From Albugo candida (lineage: Eukaryota; Oomycota; Peronosporomycetes; Albuginales): DNA of 64,000 nt. A model generated the notes under the pieces. That model saw nothing but the letters and a program-made list of their open reading frames with translations, ran no database searches and had not been told where the DNA came from. Below are positions 11,644-23,822 of this stretch, piece after piece; position 1 is the stretch's first letter; every line of letters starts with the position of its first letter. Location of the stretch: positions 1 to 64,000 of the forward strand of contig JBDOQK010000054.1 in assembly GCA_040437565.1 (NCBI GenBank). The letters run 5' to 3'. Made by a program: the position numbers and the translations under genes.

Positions 11644-13382
11644 TTGTATATTCCGCTTCTATTTCAGTACATTTCCCGCTTAAAACCCTTTTTCTGCACG
11701 ATTTAACACTATCCTCAGCCAGGAATCCTTTTTTTTTAATTCTGTAACCGAGCATAGCACATCTGTACATTGTCAAGGATTTCATTACACTGTTTATCTG
11801 GTTTTTTAGCTACCTTCCTTATCCTACTATGAGCCCTTCACCGTGTGAATATCACTTAAGTCTGACTTCAAACCTAGGGAGGCAGATATTTTCCAAGCTT
11901 ATTGCTTGGGTGGGCTNNNNNNNNNNNNNNNNNNNNNNNNNNNNNNNNNNNNNNNNNNNNNNNNNNNNNNNNNNNNNNNNNNNNNNNNNNNNNNNNNNNN
12001 NNNNNNNNNNNNNNNNCCGTACTCCTATCCCACATCAATAGGCTCTTCCTGGTGCCGGTCTCTCACCACGAACACGTGTGACAAAATGTCATGTAGGTTC
12101 ATTTGAATTTTCTCTTTTGTGGTCTTCTTCGCTCATGAATGCATGCGCAACTAAGCAATAAACCATGCCACCATCTACGCCATGACTTATGACGCTGCCG
12201 TGGTGCAAAAATCACTGCGATAGCGCAGAGAGGGATATGCGATTTTCTTGCCTGCGTTTAGATGCTACCGAGGAGCATATTAAACACACATGGTTTTGAG
12301 TCAAGCGGGATGAACATGGTTGAGTGCAACGCCATAGGACACGACCGGTTGCGCAAGGATTTCGGCGAACAGCTGTAGTGAAATGTACAGATACCTACGC
12401 TCAGTTGCCAATACCAGTTCAATTTGAGTATTTCCTAGTTTGTAGAATAGAACATTCATGAGGTATAGTCGTAAAGCCAGAAAAACTAGAAAAAGAACGA
12501 CTATGCTCTAATTTTGAAATACTCCGTGCATCTCACATAAATTATGACTCCAATGTGATGTATTGTAGAAGGAAGCTATCGGCCAGTAGCTTGGACAAAA
12601 TTTCAGCACAATTCGTAGTACTTCCGATATTGGTATGCAGGATAATAATTTCTTCCTTAACATGGCCGTACCTGATGTTATTATCCTACTATACTCATGA
12701 GGATTGAGCTCTTTTTCGTCAGTAAAACTACATTTGTTCAGTAGCTCAATCCAGCTCAATCCATTCTTCGATCTCGATACTGTATTTTACCTTGTGCTAT
12801 CAAACATTACAATTCGTTAGTAACAAATAGGATTGCGAACATGCAAGTGCTGTATTACACGAACTCAAAACTTTCTATTTTAGCTTGTTCACGAGCTGAT
12901 CGGCATCTTTTGCTCGCATCTAATTCTGCCCATTTTGGTCTTACTGCAACGTATGATGGTTAATCCGTACATCATTATCAAAAGAACGCTTAACAAGAGA
13001 AAGAAAAGATTCAGGAAACACAACAGAATTCAAAGAATCAGTATCAGACTTTCTAGGCTTTCGATGCTCTAACATGGTATTCTAAATAGCGCTTATACTA
13101 TCATTTTCCCGTGAGAGAAGATTATACTTCCCAGAAAACACAAACGGCACTAGCGAGCAGGTTGGTTCAGGTCGAGAGCCGCACCAAGAAGTCTCGGGCT
13201 TGAGATGCAAAATATTTCGATCAGAGCAGCCACACCACACAATGATGAACAGAGAAAATTTGCGTCAAATATTTGGTCGTCAATTGAGAAGCTCAGAATC
13301 TATTTCAGTCAAATACGCAAACAGAGCTCTCGATCTCGTAGAAAATGATCAGGATGCTCGGATGGGTCAATTTTGCATGATT
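11644..13382. other. No gene; repeat copy and gap
   Basis: Contains repeat copy 2 (11,769-11,879), a 100-N gap (11,917-12,016) and otherwise only short frames. Nothing else was recognised. Confidence 0.4.
11769..11879. repeat. 111-bp dispersed repeat, copy 2
   Basis: Direct repeat of 7844-7954. Another 37 bp follow before the gap at 11,917. Confidence 0.85.
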
Positions 13383-15110
13383 CTAGCCATTTTTTGGACA
13401 TTCTTTTAAACAGATTCTATCCCCTAAAAGAATCTTGCATCGAAACTTTGAAGATGACGCTACATATATCATCGCCTCTTTCACCCCACCCCCAAAGACC
13501 CGGAGTACAAAAGGGATCCAATAGTCATTTAACATCAAGATAATAAGCTGCATCTGACATGCACGCAAGTAAAGTCGGATACATTGATCGTCTCCAAAGA
13601 AGAGACCATGATCATCTAGAGCACGTTGCAGAAGCTGAAGTCTCGACTGGTCTTTTTCACCATTCACCCATGTGTCAATCAGGGTGTGGTCCACCTTAAT
13701 GGAGAGAAATTCATGCATAAACGTACAATTTTGGGGTTTCATGTCGTCTAATACCTTTGTGAGTTCTTTTACCGCCTTCGTCCGCTTTTTCATGATCATA
13801 TATCGTTCAATTGATTGTCGTAAGCTGTAGTCAAGTCTTGAAGCATGAGCCTACTAAATTGCCAGGCTTTTAGGTGCATTGCAAATACAACACTTCCTCT
13901 TGGCTCATCAAAATTCCTCATATCTGAGCCCATCAAATAGCTGTTTCGATCCAAATAGATTATGCATGCTACAAAGTCGCATCTTAATTGTGCCGAGGAA
14001 TTCTCGTCGGGACCAATCAGTGATTCCATCGTGAAACGTCCGTCTATGTGGAGCATGAACAGTCTGTTCGTTGGAATGAGGTGGAGACCACATCGAGATT
14101 TTCCGAGCTTCACATACTTTGATTGGAGAAATTAAACCAGGACTCAATTCGCAACCTTTCACAAAAGCCTACCGGGAACGATTAGGTGGCTTAATCAGTA
14201 TACCAATACTCAGCTTCCCAATACGTTGACCGAATCAAAAAAATTTAATGGAAGGTCCTGTCCCAATTCATCACACACGGATGTCGAGTCTATGTCAATC
14301 CATACGTCATAGCTGCCTCCTTCTACTGGATGTACAGTACAGTCTATTAGTTTACTCGCATCCGTGAAGCAGTAAGAAGTTTGTGTGAAGGCAAAACAAT
14401 ACGATGTTGCTGTGCTTTTTTCTGAGAAATTTCCTTGACTCCAAGACCAACTCGAGATTCTTACAGGTGCATGGATATCGGAGAAAAAAGCTTGTATTCG
14501 AATCGGAACAAATCCCAAGCTTCCTATCCTATTCGTACTCGAAATCTGCGAACGAGCTTTATCGGATTGCCCAAGCAATGGTGCCCCTTACATCTTGGAA
14601 GGGGGACGTATCCCCACGAAGCGGCGAGACGAACAAAAGTCACCCAAAAATAGCTCCAACACGTACCAGAAAGAAAGCTTCATCCCTATCAATACAAATG
14701 GTTGGAAACTTGGCTATATCGGGTATGATGATCAGCCAAGATTTTCGGAACAACAAAATTGAGACCATGAGAAATTCCATGGTATTGATTGCGACAGTTA
14801 TTTGTTTCGCAACCGTCCCAGAAAGTTTTCAGGTGCTTTAACAATATGCTTCAATCGACTTTGGATATGCAGATGTGTTTCTGAGAAATCGTCAGGGGGA
14901 GAAAAGACGTCTTCATGGCAAGTAGTTAACCGATTCTCTCCCTTATACCTGTTTCATGAGATTAAACACATCTGGACGACCCAACTTGGCTGTGGCGCTC
15001 GATTGGTATCGCGTATTGCTTATCCATTACGACTTCTCCAATTGATTGCTCTTCCACCCAGTTTTATACGTTGAACCACGATTTGAGCATTTAATTTCTT
15101 CCGCCCACAA
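13383..15110 (-). pseudogene. Decayed copy B of the unidentified two-copy gene family
   Basis: Homologous to 6480-7760. Minus-strand frames at 14,210-14,578, 13,796-14,113 and 13,383-13,799 look like pieces of one protein. They include segments such as KLIDCTVHPVEGGSYDVWID and LQRALDDHGLFFGDDQCIRL. They lie in different frames with stops between, and phases do not fit a simple short intron at the 13,800 junction. An ATG near 15,034 (MDKQYAIPIERHSQVGSS) matches the start context of copy A. The last part, 13,383-13,800, has no clear match in copy A, so copy B is the more complete. Function unknown. Confidence 0.5.
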
Positions 15111-15119
15111 TTACCAACG

Positions 15120-17184
15120 AAAAAGACCAGTGGAATTTGCGACTTCCAGCTTTGCGCTTGAGAAAAAAGCATCACACAAAAAAGCGACTCATTCCAGGTC
15201 TATAAAAATGTGGAGGGGATGGGATCATAACACAGTTGAGCCTGTAAGAGCAATCAGGAAAACCCTTCAGAAAACGAGGCTTGGTTTGATCAAATGGAAG
15301 GAATGAGTTTATAGGTACTGTATATCGACTCAGGATTTGGAAATGCATAGGCAGCCATGTGTCTGATTGTAAAATGAAGAATGATGCGATCGTGTGCTTG
15401 TCGCATAGGTCTGGAAAAGCAGAGACATGTCCCTAGAAAGGTTTCATCGTCTTTCCGTGGACCGCGCTGCTCAAGATACTTACAACAAGAGAAATTGATC
15501 TCACGTATACCGGGTCTAGTGATGTTGTGGACGCATGAGCATCGTTCATTCTTGAGAAAACAACGTCTGTAGCCTTATCTGTGAATGGAATGATGCTCTC
15601 ATTCTTACAAAAGTCGAGAGATGAAGATCTGAACTTTCGGGTCTTTATTTCTGCCTGAGTGTGTCGTTTTTCTATCTATGAATCCTACCCACCTAGCTCC
15701 AGAATTAAGGAATAACGAAAAGGCAATCAAATGTAAGTTGTACAACTGTAGTACCTCGAAGCATCAACGCATTTCCCTGTATGTTGATCATCCGGACTTT
15801 AGGTTGAAGTCCTCAGAGATGACGTTCAGTCTTACGTCTCAAGTTGATTATTACACATGCGGGCAAGGGACTCGGCGATATTTGTGTCGAGCTCCTTGCT
15901 TGATTAAGATAACTGCTATTCTAAGCTCGAAAAAATTGTATTCGACCTAGAAGCGGTAGTGCTGCAAGAGGTCACCACGTTCTTGGAATATATCCATTTG
16001 TTTCGTGCACCTTACCAAGATGATCTAGCTAGCTGAAGCTTCGCTGATATAGCATGATTAATCAATTTGCTTGCGTCGACTTCGCTAGCTGGATTTTCAG
16101 TCCTGAACTGACGCAGGTCCATTTGTTTGTTGTACCGAATCGCTTGTCTCTCATGTGTTCTTAACATTTCAATCGCACTTACATATACCCAACATTTAAT
16201 GCTAGTTGCTTAAATACGTCAAATCACCTATATTGTCGCCCTAGAGGATTTTAGAGCATGTTGACATTGACAATACCAATCCGCTTCAGCTAAGGTGGGA
16301 TCTACCTTCGTCTGAGTTGAGATTTGCTGAAAGGCGAAGTACTGTTTACCGTAGTCATGATTTGTGATGTTCAACACAGAACATTCTAATTACGTCCATT
16401 GAGAATTTCGCATTCATGATTTTCGACTTTATGCCATTGAACACGAATCAAGGGTCGAAGTGGTTACCAGATATCCAATACCTCAGATTTATAGGATTAG
16501 TGTGCGATACTTGAGGCTTTCAAAAAATCGACTGATTCACATACCGTTCGTGCTATGTTTCAGACCTACAAATTAATGTATTGTAGAGAAGATTCCGTTT
16601 TTCGGAAAAAGTGGCTTGTTCATCATATCAGAGCCATAGCCTTGATCGGTTCTTGAATTGCTGAGAATGCACTTGAGCTTGATTGAGCTATCCTGACATC
16701 CTCGGCCGTCCTTATGAAGTAAGTTGTATGTATCAAATTGATCGATCTATTCTAGATAGCGTAGGGGGCTTCATGTCTCGAAAAAGCTTCGCCGCGCACT
16801 TATCCCACGTATCAGATATATCTGCGATTGTGTGATGGACTTGTGTCAGTTTCAAACCATTGTATTTTATAGGATAATTAAAGAATCCTGGCTCACTTAT
16901 CTGTTTGGCAAATCCAGTTCTCCAACTATATATAACTATGTATGCTGTCAAATGGAGGTTTTCACAGTAAGTTACATCTATATTACTTTGTTTGGGAAAT
17001 ACCCAAGCGCCAATTCGATCACGTACTCAATGCAGCACGATAAGGGAGTTCGTTTGCGGTTGTAAACAAACATGCGATTGGGCGCATGAAAAAGATCCTG
17101 GACAGACATGCTCGACGCAGAGACGATCCTCGGACCGCCGGTTGTTTTCTTAGGTAAAAATAGGAGTGTATTAGAGAAAATTTA
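15120..17184. other. No recognisable gene
   Basis: Frames of up to 90 codons occur on both strands but none has recognisable domains, signal peptides or consistent splice structure. Confidence 0.4.
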
Positions 17185-17345
17185 GGGAATTGCTATTCCA
17201 CCCAGCTTTTTGCTATTTCCACCCACCAATGTGACTTTTTGACCAATCAGATTACGACGTTATTACCACACGAATGTGACTTTCTGACCAATCAGATTAC
17301 GGTGTTATTTATACCCAACTTTTTACTATTTCCACTCACCTTTAC
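17185..17345 (+). repeat. MULE left terminal inverted repeat
   Basis: Pairs with 19,998-20,113 in inverted orientation. It is longer than its partner because a 45-bp unit containing GACCAATCAGATTACG occurs twice (from 17,231 and from 17,276). The transposase ATG at 17,348 follows at once, so promoter elements probably lie inside the repeat. Confidence 0.9.
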
Positions 17346-17347
17346 CA

Positions 17348-17731
17348 ATGTCCTCTTTCATCAATTGCAACCAATCTTTTGCCACTCGTTGTGACCTCCT
17401 TGAACACGTTCGCCACGTGTGTCGTGAGTCTGGCTATGGGGTGTCGATAAACGTTCAGATGGAGACAGGAAAGTTTTGCTTGCTTGTAATTTTGGTGGGG
17501 AGTATAGGAAACGCTCTTCTGGAAGTATTGAGGGGAAGACACGAAAGCCAGGAACCAGACTACAGGGGTGTCCAAGGGAGGCTTTTGGAAAGAAAAATGG
17601 AGATCGTTGCTGGAAGGTCAAAGTGCGCAACAGCCAACTCAATCATGAACCTTCAGAGAGTATGACTGGGCGCCCAGGATGCCGAAGAATTACTGAAGAA
17701 GAAAAAGGCCGCGTACAGGAACTCGTATCAG
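17348..17731 (+). pseudogene. MULE transposase, FAR1-like DNA-binding segment
   Basis: The start frame reads MSSFINCNQSFATRCDLLEH and continues to about 17,465. The adjacent frame then carries LLACNFGGEYRKRSS, GCPREAFGKK and W-K-V-K-V-R-N followed by NHEPS. This is the usual layout of the FAR1/WRKY-GCM-type zinc-binding domain of MULE transposases: aromatic-rich start, Cys, Cys-Pro, then W-x-V and H-N-H-like end. The two halves are in different frames, so one frameshift near 17,470 is required. The segment ends at the LINE insertion. Confidence 0.75.
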
Positions 17732-17746
17732 CTGAAGTCTCCGCAC

Positions 17747-18462
17747 CCTCGAGCAACGAAAGCTCTCGCGTTGTCGGAACTTTTATTCATGTGAACTGCT
17801 CCAACATTCTGCACAAACGATCACTGGATCCAATATCTCACCGATGGACCAGTGATCTGGATTCCGGGTCATCATTGTCGTTTACTTCCAACCAACGTGA
17901 TCCTATCCTTCTTCCGCTCCGACGTGGGCATAAAGTGTTGGTATCAATGGTTTGGAAGTAGATGGCGCGGAGTTCTCCATGGTGACATCGCTGAGCTTTC
18001 AGTCAACCTCAGCTTTTATCCAAAGGAACATAAAACACTTCACATCTCACAGCAAGATGGTGAAACGAGGCTGATTTCTGATCCACTTCAGCTTGAATGC
18101 TAAGGGCACCTCGATTATTTCAACGTGGAACAATGTCTCAGCACTACACTCACGGTGAATGTCAATGGAATTCATAAAAATGGTCATCTTTTTATCGACC
18201 ACATCCTATCACAACACTCCATTTGCTGTGTTCAAGAAACCAAGTTTCACGATCNNNNNNNNNNNNNNNNNNNNNNNNNNNNNNNNNNNNNNNNNNNNNN
18301 NNNNNNNNNNNNNNNNNNNNNNNNNNNNNNNNNNNNNNNNNNNNNNNNNNNNNNTCACAGGTATTTCACGAAACGTTTTTTATATGTATATATGTTATTT
18401 AAGATAGCCTAGGCAAGTAGAGAAGTCAGTTAGTCTAATTCTAGTAATATAGACACCTCTAA
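17747..18462 (+). mobile_element. LINE (non-LTR) fragment inserted in the MULE
   Basis: The 15-bp sequence CTGAAGTCTCCGCAC occurs at 17,732-17,746 and again at 18,463-18,477, and the MULE reading frame continues across when the insert is ignored (E-V-S-A then R-P-G-L-T). This is a target-site duplication. Near the right of the insert a plus-strand frame encodes the start of an apurinic-like endonuclease, with LTVNVNGIHKNGHLF and CCVQETKFHD. A 100-N gap (18,255-18,354) hides the rest, and about 108 bp of 3' end follow without a poly-A tail. The real element is probably several kilobases if full length, because the gap size is nominal. Confidence 0.8.
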
Positions 18463-18477
18463 CTGAAGTCTCCGCAC

Positions 18478-19963
18478 GTCCGGGATTGACACTTTTGCAT
18501 CGTGGATTTCCCGAATCACTGGCTACGGCGAAAACCTTTAACAACGCCAAAGTGCAATATCGTCTGAAGGAATTGGCAGGCAGGTCCCCGATCCAGGCTT
18601 TGATGCATGAACTCACATCGAGCGCGTGAACGTATAGTGTCAAAGCACCGGTGATGGGCACGTGATACATTTGTTCATGGCCCATCCAACATCCATCCGC
18701 TTAGCTGGCCGGTATTGTGGGATTCTTCTCTTGGATTGTACGTACAAAACGAGCAAATTCAGGATGCCTCTGCTGAGCATTGCTGGACAAACGTGAATGA
18801 ACTCAACATTCTACTTGGCTTTTGTATATTTATCAGCGGAGGGGAAGACAGATTATATCTGGGCACTTGAGCAGTTGCGAAACATGTTGGTACAAACTCC
18901 AGACGTTCTGGTGACAGATCGCGACTTGGCACTATCTAGTTCCGTTGAAGAAATATCTCCGGAGTGCGCACATCTCTTATGCATGTGGTAAATTAATGTT
19001 TGCAGATTGAAGACAATTGCAAAAACTATGATGCAGGATGGAGCGCATTTAAAATTAAGTATGCTGGAAAATCGGACGTTGTCAGCTATTTGGAGAAAGC
19101 CTGGATTCCCACATAAGGCAAAATTTGTGCGTTCCTGGACAGACAAGGTGATGCATTTTCCAAATAGTTCGACGTAGGCGGTTGAAGGAGAGAATTCAGC
19201 TTCAAAGCGGTACCTACAAACATTTACTGAAAATCTGGATCTTGTTCAGGAAAGAATGAAGCTAGCCATTAAGCACCAATCCCGGGAGCTTGAAGCAAAC
19301 ATTGCTAGCGAACGCATCCGAATCCCACATGTATTCCGTGGTAGTGTAACTTATGAGCAGCTGGTTGAACGCGTCTCCATTTTTGCTCTGAAAATAATCG
19401 AAGAGATATCTAATAGACCGGAAGAGGATTTGAAGAATGCGTGCAGTCATACGCTGCGGAGCACCATGGAATAACCATGTGTGCATGAAATCCATGAGGT
19501 TTGTAACAGCCCCATATCCTTAACATTGATCCACTAGCATTGGCACCTAGGTGACATTAATTACAATGCAATAACGGAAGGGGCCAAGCAAGTTTCCATC
19601 ATGAGGAACAACATCACATCGTTCCAGCTCCACTTGAAAGCACTGTAAAGCTGCTATTTAAATTGCTCGCCAGCCCAACAGTCAATCATTCATGCTAAAA
19701 TTTCGGAATTGGGAATCTTTCGGTCCTTGCTGAATCTTCTGTCGTGAAGGCGAACGGACGTCCACTTGGGGCCCAACATAAGGTTCCCAATTCATCAACA
19801 AAGCGCGAACCGTCAGCATTTGAGCACGCAATGCAGCCTAAGCGGCGATGTAAAAAAATTCAACAGGGAGGGACATGATATCCGAAAATGTCCCATGAAG
19901 ATTTCAACACTATTTTTATTTTGTAGGCAAGATGCAGGTGAGCAAAGTAAAAGGAAAAACTGA
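18478..19963 (+). pseudogene. MULE transposase, catalytic and C-terminal segment
   Basis: The frame resumes after the LINE with RPGLTLLHRGFPESL. The core then shows LFMAHPTSIRLAGRYCG, ILLLDCTYKTSKFRMPLLSI (first Asp), STFYLAFVYLSAE, DYIWALEQLR, VLVTDRDLALSSSV (second Asp) and HLLCMW. Further on, VEGENSASKRYL sits where MULEs keep the catalytic Glu, followed by ERIRIPHVFRG. At least three in-frame stops (near 18,642, just after HLLCMW, and near 19,175) and frame changes make this a relic. The family assignment (MULE transposase domain) is firm. Confidence 0.85.
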
Positions 19964-19997
19964 ATTTGTATATACTGATTTTGCCTAATCATATAAG

Positions 19998-20113
19998 AAA
20001 AAGGTGGGTGGAAATAGTAAAAATTGGTGTGGTAATAACGGCGTAATCTGATCGGTCAAAAAATTATATTGGTGGGTGGAAAAGCAAAAAGCTGGGTGGA
20101 AATAGCAATTCCC
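19998..20113 (-). repeat. MULE right terminal inverted repeat
   Basis: Reverse complement matches the left repeat over its full 116 bp with few differences, except for the extra 45-bp unit on the left. Confidence 0.9.
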
Positions 20114-22130
20114 AAAGTTAGTGTTGCCAAAACCTTCTAAACCTAAGTTCTTGCATAATTATGCTCCTCGATAGGTAGAAAATACGGCTCGCATTGAACT
20201 AACAAAGTAAATCTCCTCCAGACTCAACTTGCACAAACTTCAACGTCAGTCGATTTCGAACAAAAGAACTGTTCGCACGGCTTATATGGTTTGGGTAGGG
20301 TTATTGTGATTCAAGGATCAAGACACGTGAGAAAGGGCTCAGTTGCGGTTTCAACAGCTTAATGGTGAATGTGTCGAGTTGGAAGCTAACTCTAAAGTAC
20401 TGCCCCATAAATGTTCTTTGGATATCTTGTCCGGTCCTGAGGTGCGATTGTTATCGCTTCTTTTGAGCCGCTTGTAGCAATAAAGCTCGTCACAAATATG
20501 TGTACTCTTACAAGAAAAAATACTTTTCTTCGCTGATTCGCATTCTCGTTTTCGGTCATGTCTAGTGTAGCGCATCATGCGCCTTGCTTCTCACTTTGGC
20601 TCTGTAATGTTTTGCTGTCTTGAAAAGCATAGAGGTGATAAAAAACTGCTTTTCATTCCGAGTCGGGCGGATCAAAGTGCACATATGATCGTTGCTTCAT
20701 GCGTAGCTGTTTCCTTTATCTCATAAGTTCTTGTTCCATTCTAGTACTCTCATGAGAGGCGTGGGGATGTTCTTACACTTAGTTAAAGCAGTGCGATCAT
20801 GCTTTGATAAGATTTTGGTATGAATCATATCTAACATCATACAAATGACAAATTGAAAGAAACCATGAATTTAAGAAACCTGCGTTTAGCTTATTGCTTG
20901 CGTTGCTTGCGTTTGATAAGGGTGTATTAGTTTCTTTTCACTATTTTTCTTTCGATGAATATGCCTTCTGAATATAAAAATCTTCGTAAGATCTGCTTGT
21001 ATAGCAATGGACCCTATCAAGCACTGTAGAAAAAATTCTGTCCAATTTGACGGAAGGCATCGATCCAATTTAGTATATGCGGACCACTGCGCTTAGAAAG
21101 GCTTTTCAATTCTTTATAGTGTCCGTGATTTATAAGACGTGTAGATCATAGCGCCGTCTTCGATTTCTGGTAACTCATGCATTATTGTCGGCAGCTTTTG
21201 ATCGACTACCTGGTGTCATCTCTTTTCTCATTCATGTTTATTTTACTTTCTCAAGTTGATTGAAAAGAAGCAATCGAGGATGTTTGAGTGGCGAGCTTTG
21301 TAAAACTTGAGGGAGACTCTGATTGCAGTTTCTTTTAAATCTGGTTGATTTCCTCAAATAGCCATGTTAGAGCCAGCATGAATGATTCCTTTTAGTTTTG
21401 AATCAAACAGTTTTAGGATTGACTAGCGTCGAAAAATATAAATTCTAATGGCATCGCTTTACTAATACCGAAGGCGCACTAATCAGCGCTTCTTTCAATA
21501 ACGCCAATATCGATTGATTCACCTCCATCCATTTCCTCACAATAAAAATGTCAGCCGGAGCTTTTCGGAGCTTTTCTTGGATGCGATAGTAGACCCTCTG
21601 TGGTCACTTCTGGAAGCTTTAGTCAACCATGAGATTGAAAGAGATTGTGAAGGTTGATCATAGATAATAAGACACTAATTCCTATGCATCCTCAAAAAAG
21701 CACCAGCCACAACGTCGACATGATTTTCTTGCGGCCCTGCCATAGATAGTACTTGATGTTTTAATCGCGTGAGAGAGTATACATACAAGACGTATATTTC
21801 GAACTTCTCTGTGTACACAATATGTCCAATATTGCTATTTGCAGCACTTCCTTATCCTATCTCTTAAATTTCAAGAAAAAATGTTTCGTTGGTGATTTGT
21901 GGACAGCTGCATTTTGGAATTGGCAGTGGCGCTTGTTTACCACTATAATGAGATGAAACGATAAAATCGAGCTTTTGGTGGGTAGGAGTTGTTACGGAGA
22001 TGCGAAGGCGCAAGAGCTTTCATAAAAATCCAGTATCCGACGAGGTTCAGTTCTCTTCAAAGTCAATATCGCACGAGGATGTCAAAGGCATCGTCAACTC
22101 AGCGATTACGCGGGGCTCTTTATGTGCTCT
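20114..22130. other. No recognisable gene
   Basis: Only short frames, up to 75 codons. No domain, repeat or RNA was recognised. Confidence 0.4.
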
Positions 22131-22622
22131 TCATCTGAGATACTTGTATGTCATGTGTGACTGCATGTCTAGCTTGAGATCATTGAATTGACAATTTTTA
22201 TCTATGGATGTGACGATAGAAATCTGAACATGCTCAAAATGAGCCTCAACGACAGGAGCAAGACAAGAACACTGAATTATTCTGTCAAAAAAGGATGTTT
22301 TGAGTGGAAAAAACGATAACGAGAACCAAGGCGCCTTGCCGAAACACACAGTCAGCAAACAAGGAAAAGACTCGGTATAATCATCTTGATCGTACCAGAA
22401 TGTGGCGTATGCAGCATCCCACTGCATGAGATACACATATATCCTCGTGTTGACCATTGCCATAGCCTCAAAGGGTCCCTGGTACAAACAGCAGACATAA
22501 ACGCGCATTCGCAGCCTTACACATAACCATTCATCTCGGCGAGTGCAAATGTTATAAGTAACAGTACTACCGCAAGCATTCAGTCCGTGCGCGATCATAA
22601 GAGTGATATTACGACGAAGCAT
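22131..22622 (-). CDS. Hypothetical protein, doubtful
   Basis: An uninterrupted 163-codon frame from a true ATG (MLRRNITLMIAHGLNACG). It is Cys- and aromatic-rich, with no signal peptide, no membrane helix and no known domain. A frame of this length by chance is uncommon in this moderately AT-rich DNA but not rare enough to prove a gene. No partner exon was identified. Confidence 0.2.
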   Translation of the reverse strand: MLRRNITLMIAHGLNACGSTVTYNICTRRDEWLCVRLRMRVYVCCLYQGPFEAMAMVNTRIYVYLMQWDAAYATFWYDQDDYTESFPCLLTVCFGKAPWFSLSFFPLKTSFFDRIIQCSCLAPVVEAHFEHVQISIVTSIDKNCQFNDLKLDMQSHMTYKYLR

Positions 22623-23822
22623 GCACTAGCCATTACATGCATCCAACATCCACTTCCAGAATGATTTATCGATGCACATCTCTCGCTGCCGACCATCCGA
22701 TTCATGGAGCGCTCGAGGATCAGTGGCAACCTCTCGAAATACGTTTCCTGATGAAAATCAAGAAAGCCATAATGAGCAATGCAGTGAAGAAGACGTCATA
22801 CTTTTGCGTGGTTATAAAGTCGAATAGAATCTGACCGATCGTTTTGTGATTCATAATGCTCACCGTAAGAGCACCAAAGAGCGCTGCGTGTTCCAACATC
22901 AATCACCGTGGATATCCTTAAATCTGATACCTTCTGCATGGCCCCTTTTCATTTTTGTAACTCATAATGTCCGTAGCAACCCGCTCTCATGTGTACAGAT
23001 TGTCGCTCTCACCGCTGGTCTTCTTCCCTTAATATCCACCGGTACATTATCAATGCGCCACCAGTTTTTCCCTCTCCTAATTCAGCCCTATAATTTGACC
23101 AGTACTGAGCACATCCCACTCTGGGCATAGAGTCAGACTCAATGTTAGGGGGGTTTCATCCCATCGTCTATAACCTACAAAGTTGGATAGAACAGCCATA
23201 TTACGTTGACCACGCGACTATCGACTTGGAATTTACCAACAGGGAGGAGAGACGCCATTCTCTATGTATACTTTGCATGAACAAAAGAAGCCTGGAGATA
23301 TATTGAGCAAATAGAAGGATTGAACTCGGTATACGGTTTAGTTTTTTTTGTGATAGAAGTCGACGACACTGATACACAACGTTTGTGTCTTTCGTTGCGC
23401 GCAAGATAACATACGCTTGGATACCTGGAGTGGTGTGTTGTGTAGAAGCCAGCTGAGTGTTAGCATTCATTTCACGATCAATTGTGTTGTCGTAGAAAAG
23501 GCAGTTCCTAGTGGAAGTAGTATTGAGAAAGACCAAAACAGAAGCGTTGACCTTGTTGTGCTGTTGTGCTGGAAGGAAAACGAGGTTGAGAACAGGCTCA
23601 AGGTTTTACTCAGTTTGGTGCTACTTGATCGTGTTGTCGTTATGGAATCCGGTTGCTGAAATCATACGTGGAAGGAATATGATATATGATTGGTCTCTTA
23701 ACGCTGACGACAGTGCGAAATTGCCGTTGAATAAATTCTGGCTTTCTGGCATCGATCGTTTGGCGCACTTCAATTTACTCACTTTCAAATTTTCTTCGAA
23801 ACAACTCACCACTACAAGCGGA
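22623..23822. other. No recognisable gene; upstream region of the secreted protein
   Basis: Short frames on both strands only. The frame of the gene at 23,823 is open upstream to about 23,511, but that part has no coding character and is taken as 5' untranslated sequence. Confidence 0.4.

Larger units (their letters stand above)
17185..20113 (+). mobile_element. MULE (Mutator-like) DNA transposon with long terminal inverted repeats, defective
   Basis: The ends are inverted copies of each other: both start GGGAATTGCTATT and continue with CCACCCAGCTTTTTGC. The internal sequence encodes a MULE transposase on the plus strand. In order there are a FAR1-like DNA-binding region (17,348-17,670), a linker, the catalytic core (about 18,640-19,420) and a C-terminal GRPLGA/REPSAFE block with a zinc-knuckle-like tail (19,740-19,910). 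The flanks AAAATTTAG and CAAAGTTAG could be a worn 9-bp target duplication, the size expected for MULEs. The coding region has a frameshift in the DNA-binding region, several stops and an inserted LINE fragment, so it is not autonomous. Confidence 0.9.

Noticed and set aside
17747-18120. LINE ORF1 upstream of the endonuclease
   Set aside because: Frames are broken and show no zinc knuckle or RNA-binding motif, so only the endonuclease start is claimed.
22720-22902. Small membrane protein on the minus strand
   Set aside because: It starts at TTG, lacks an ATG, and the hydrophobic stretch alone is not enough to support a gene.
23511-23822. 104-residue N-terminal extension of the secreted protein
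   Set aside because: No coding character upstream, and the internal ATG opens directly on a signal peptide.
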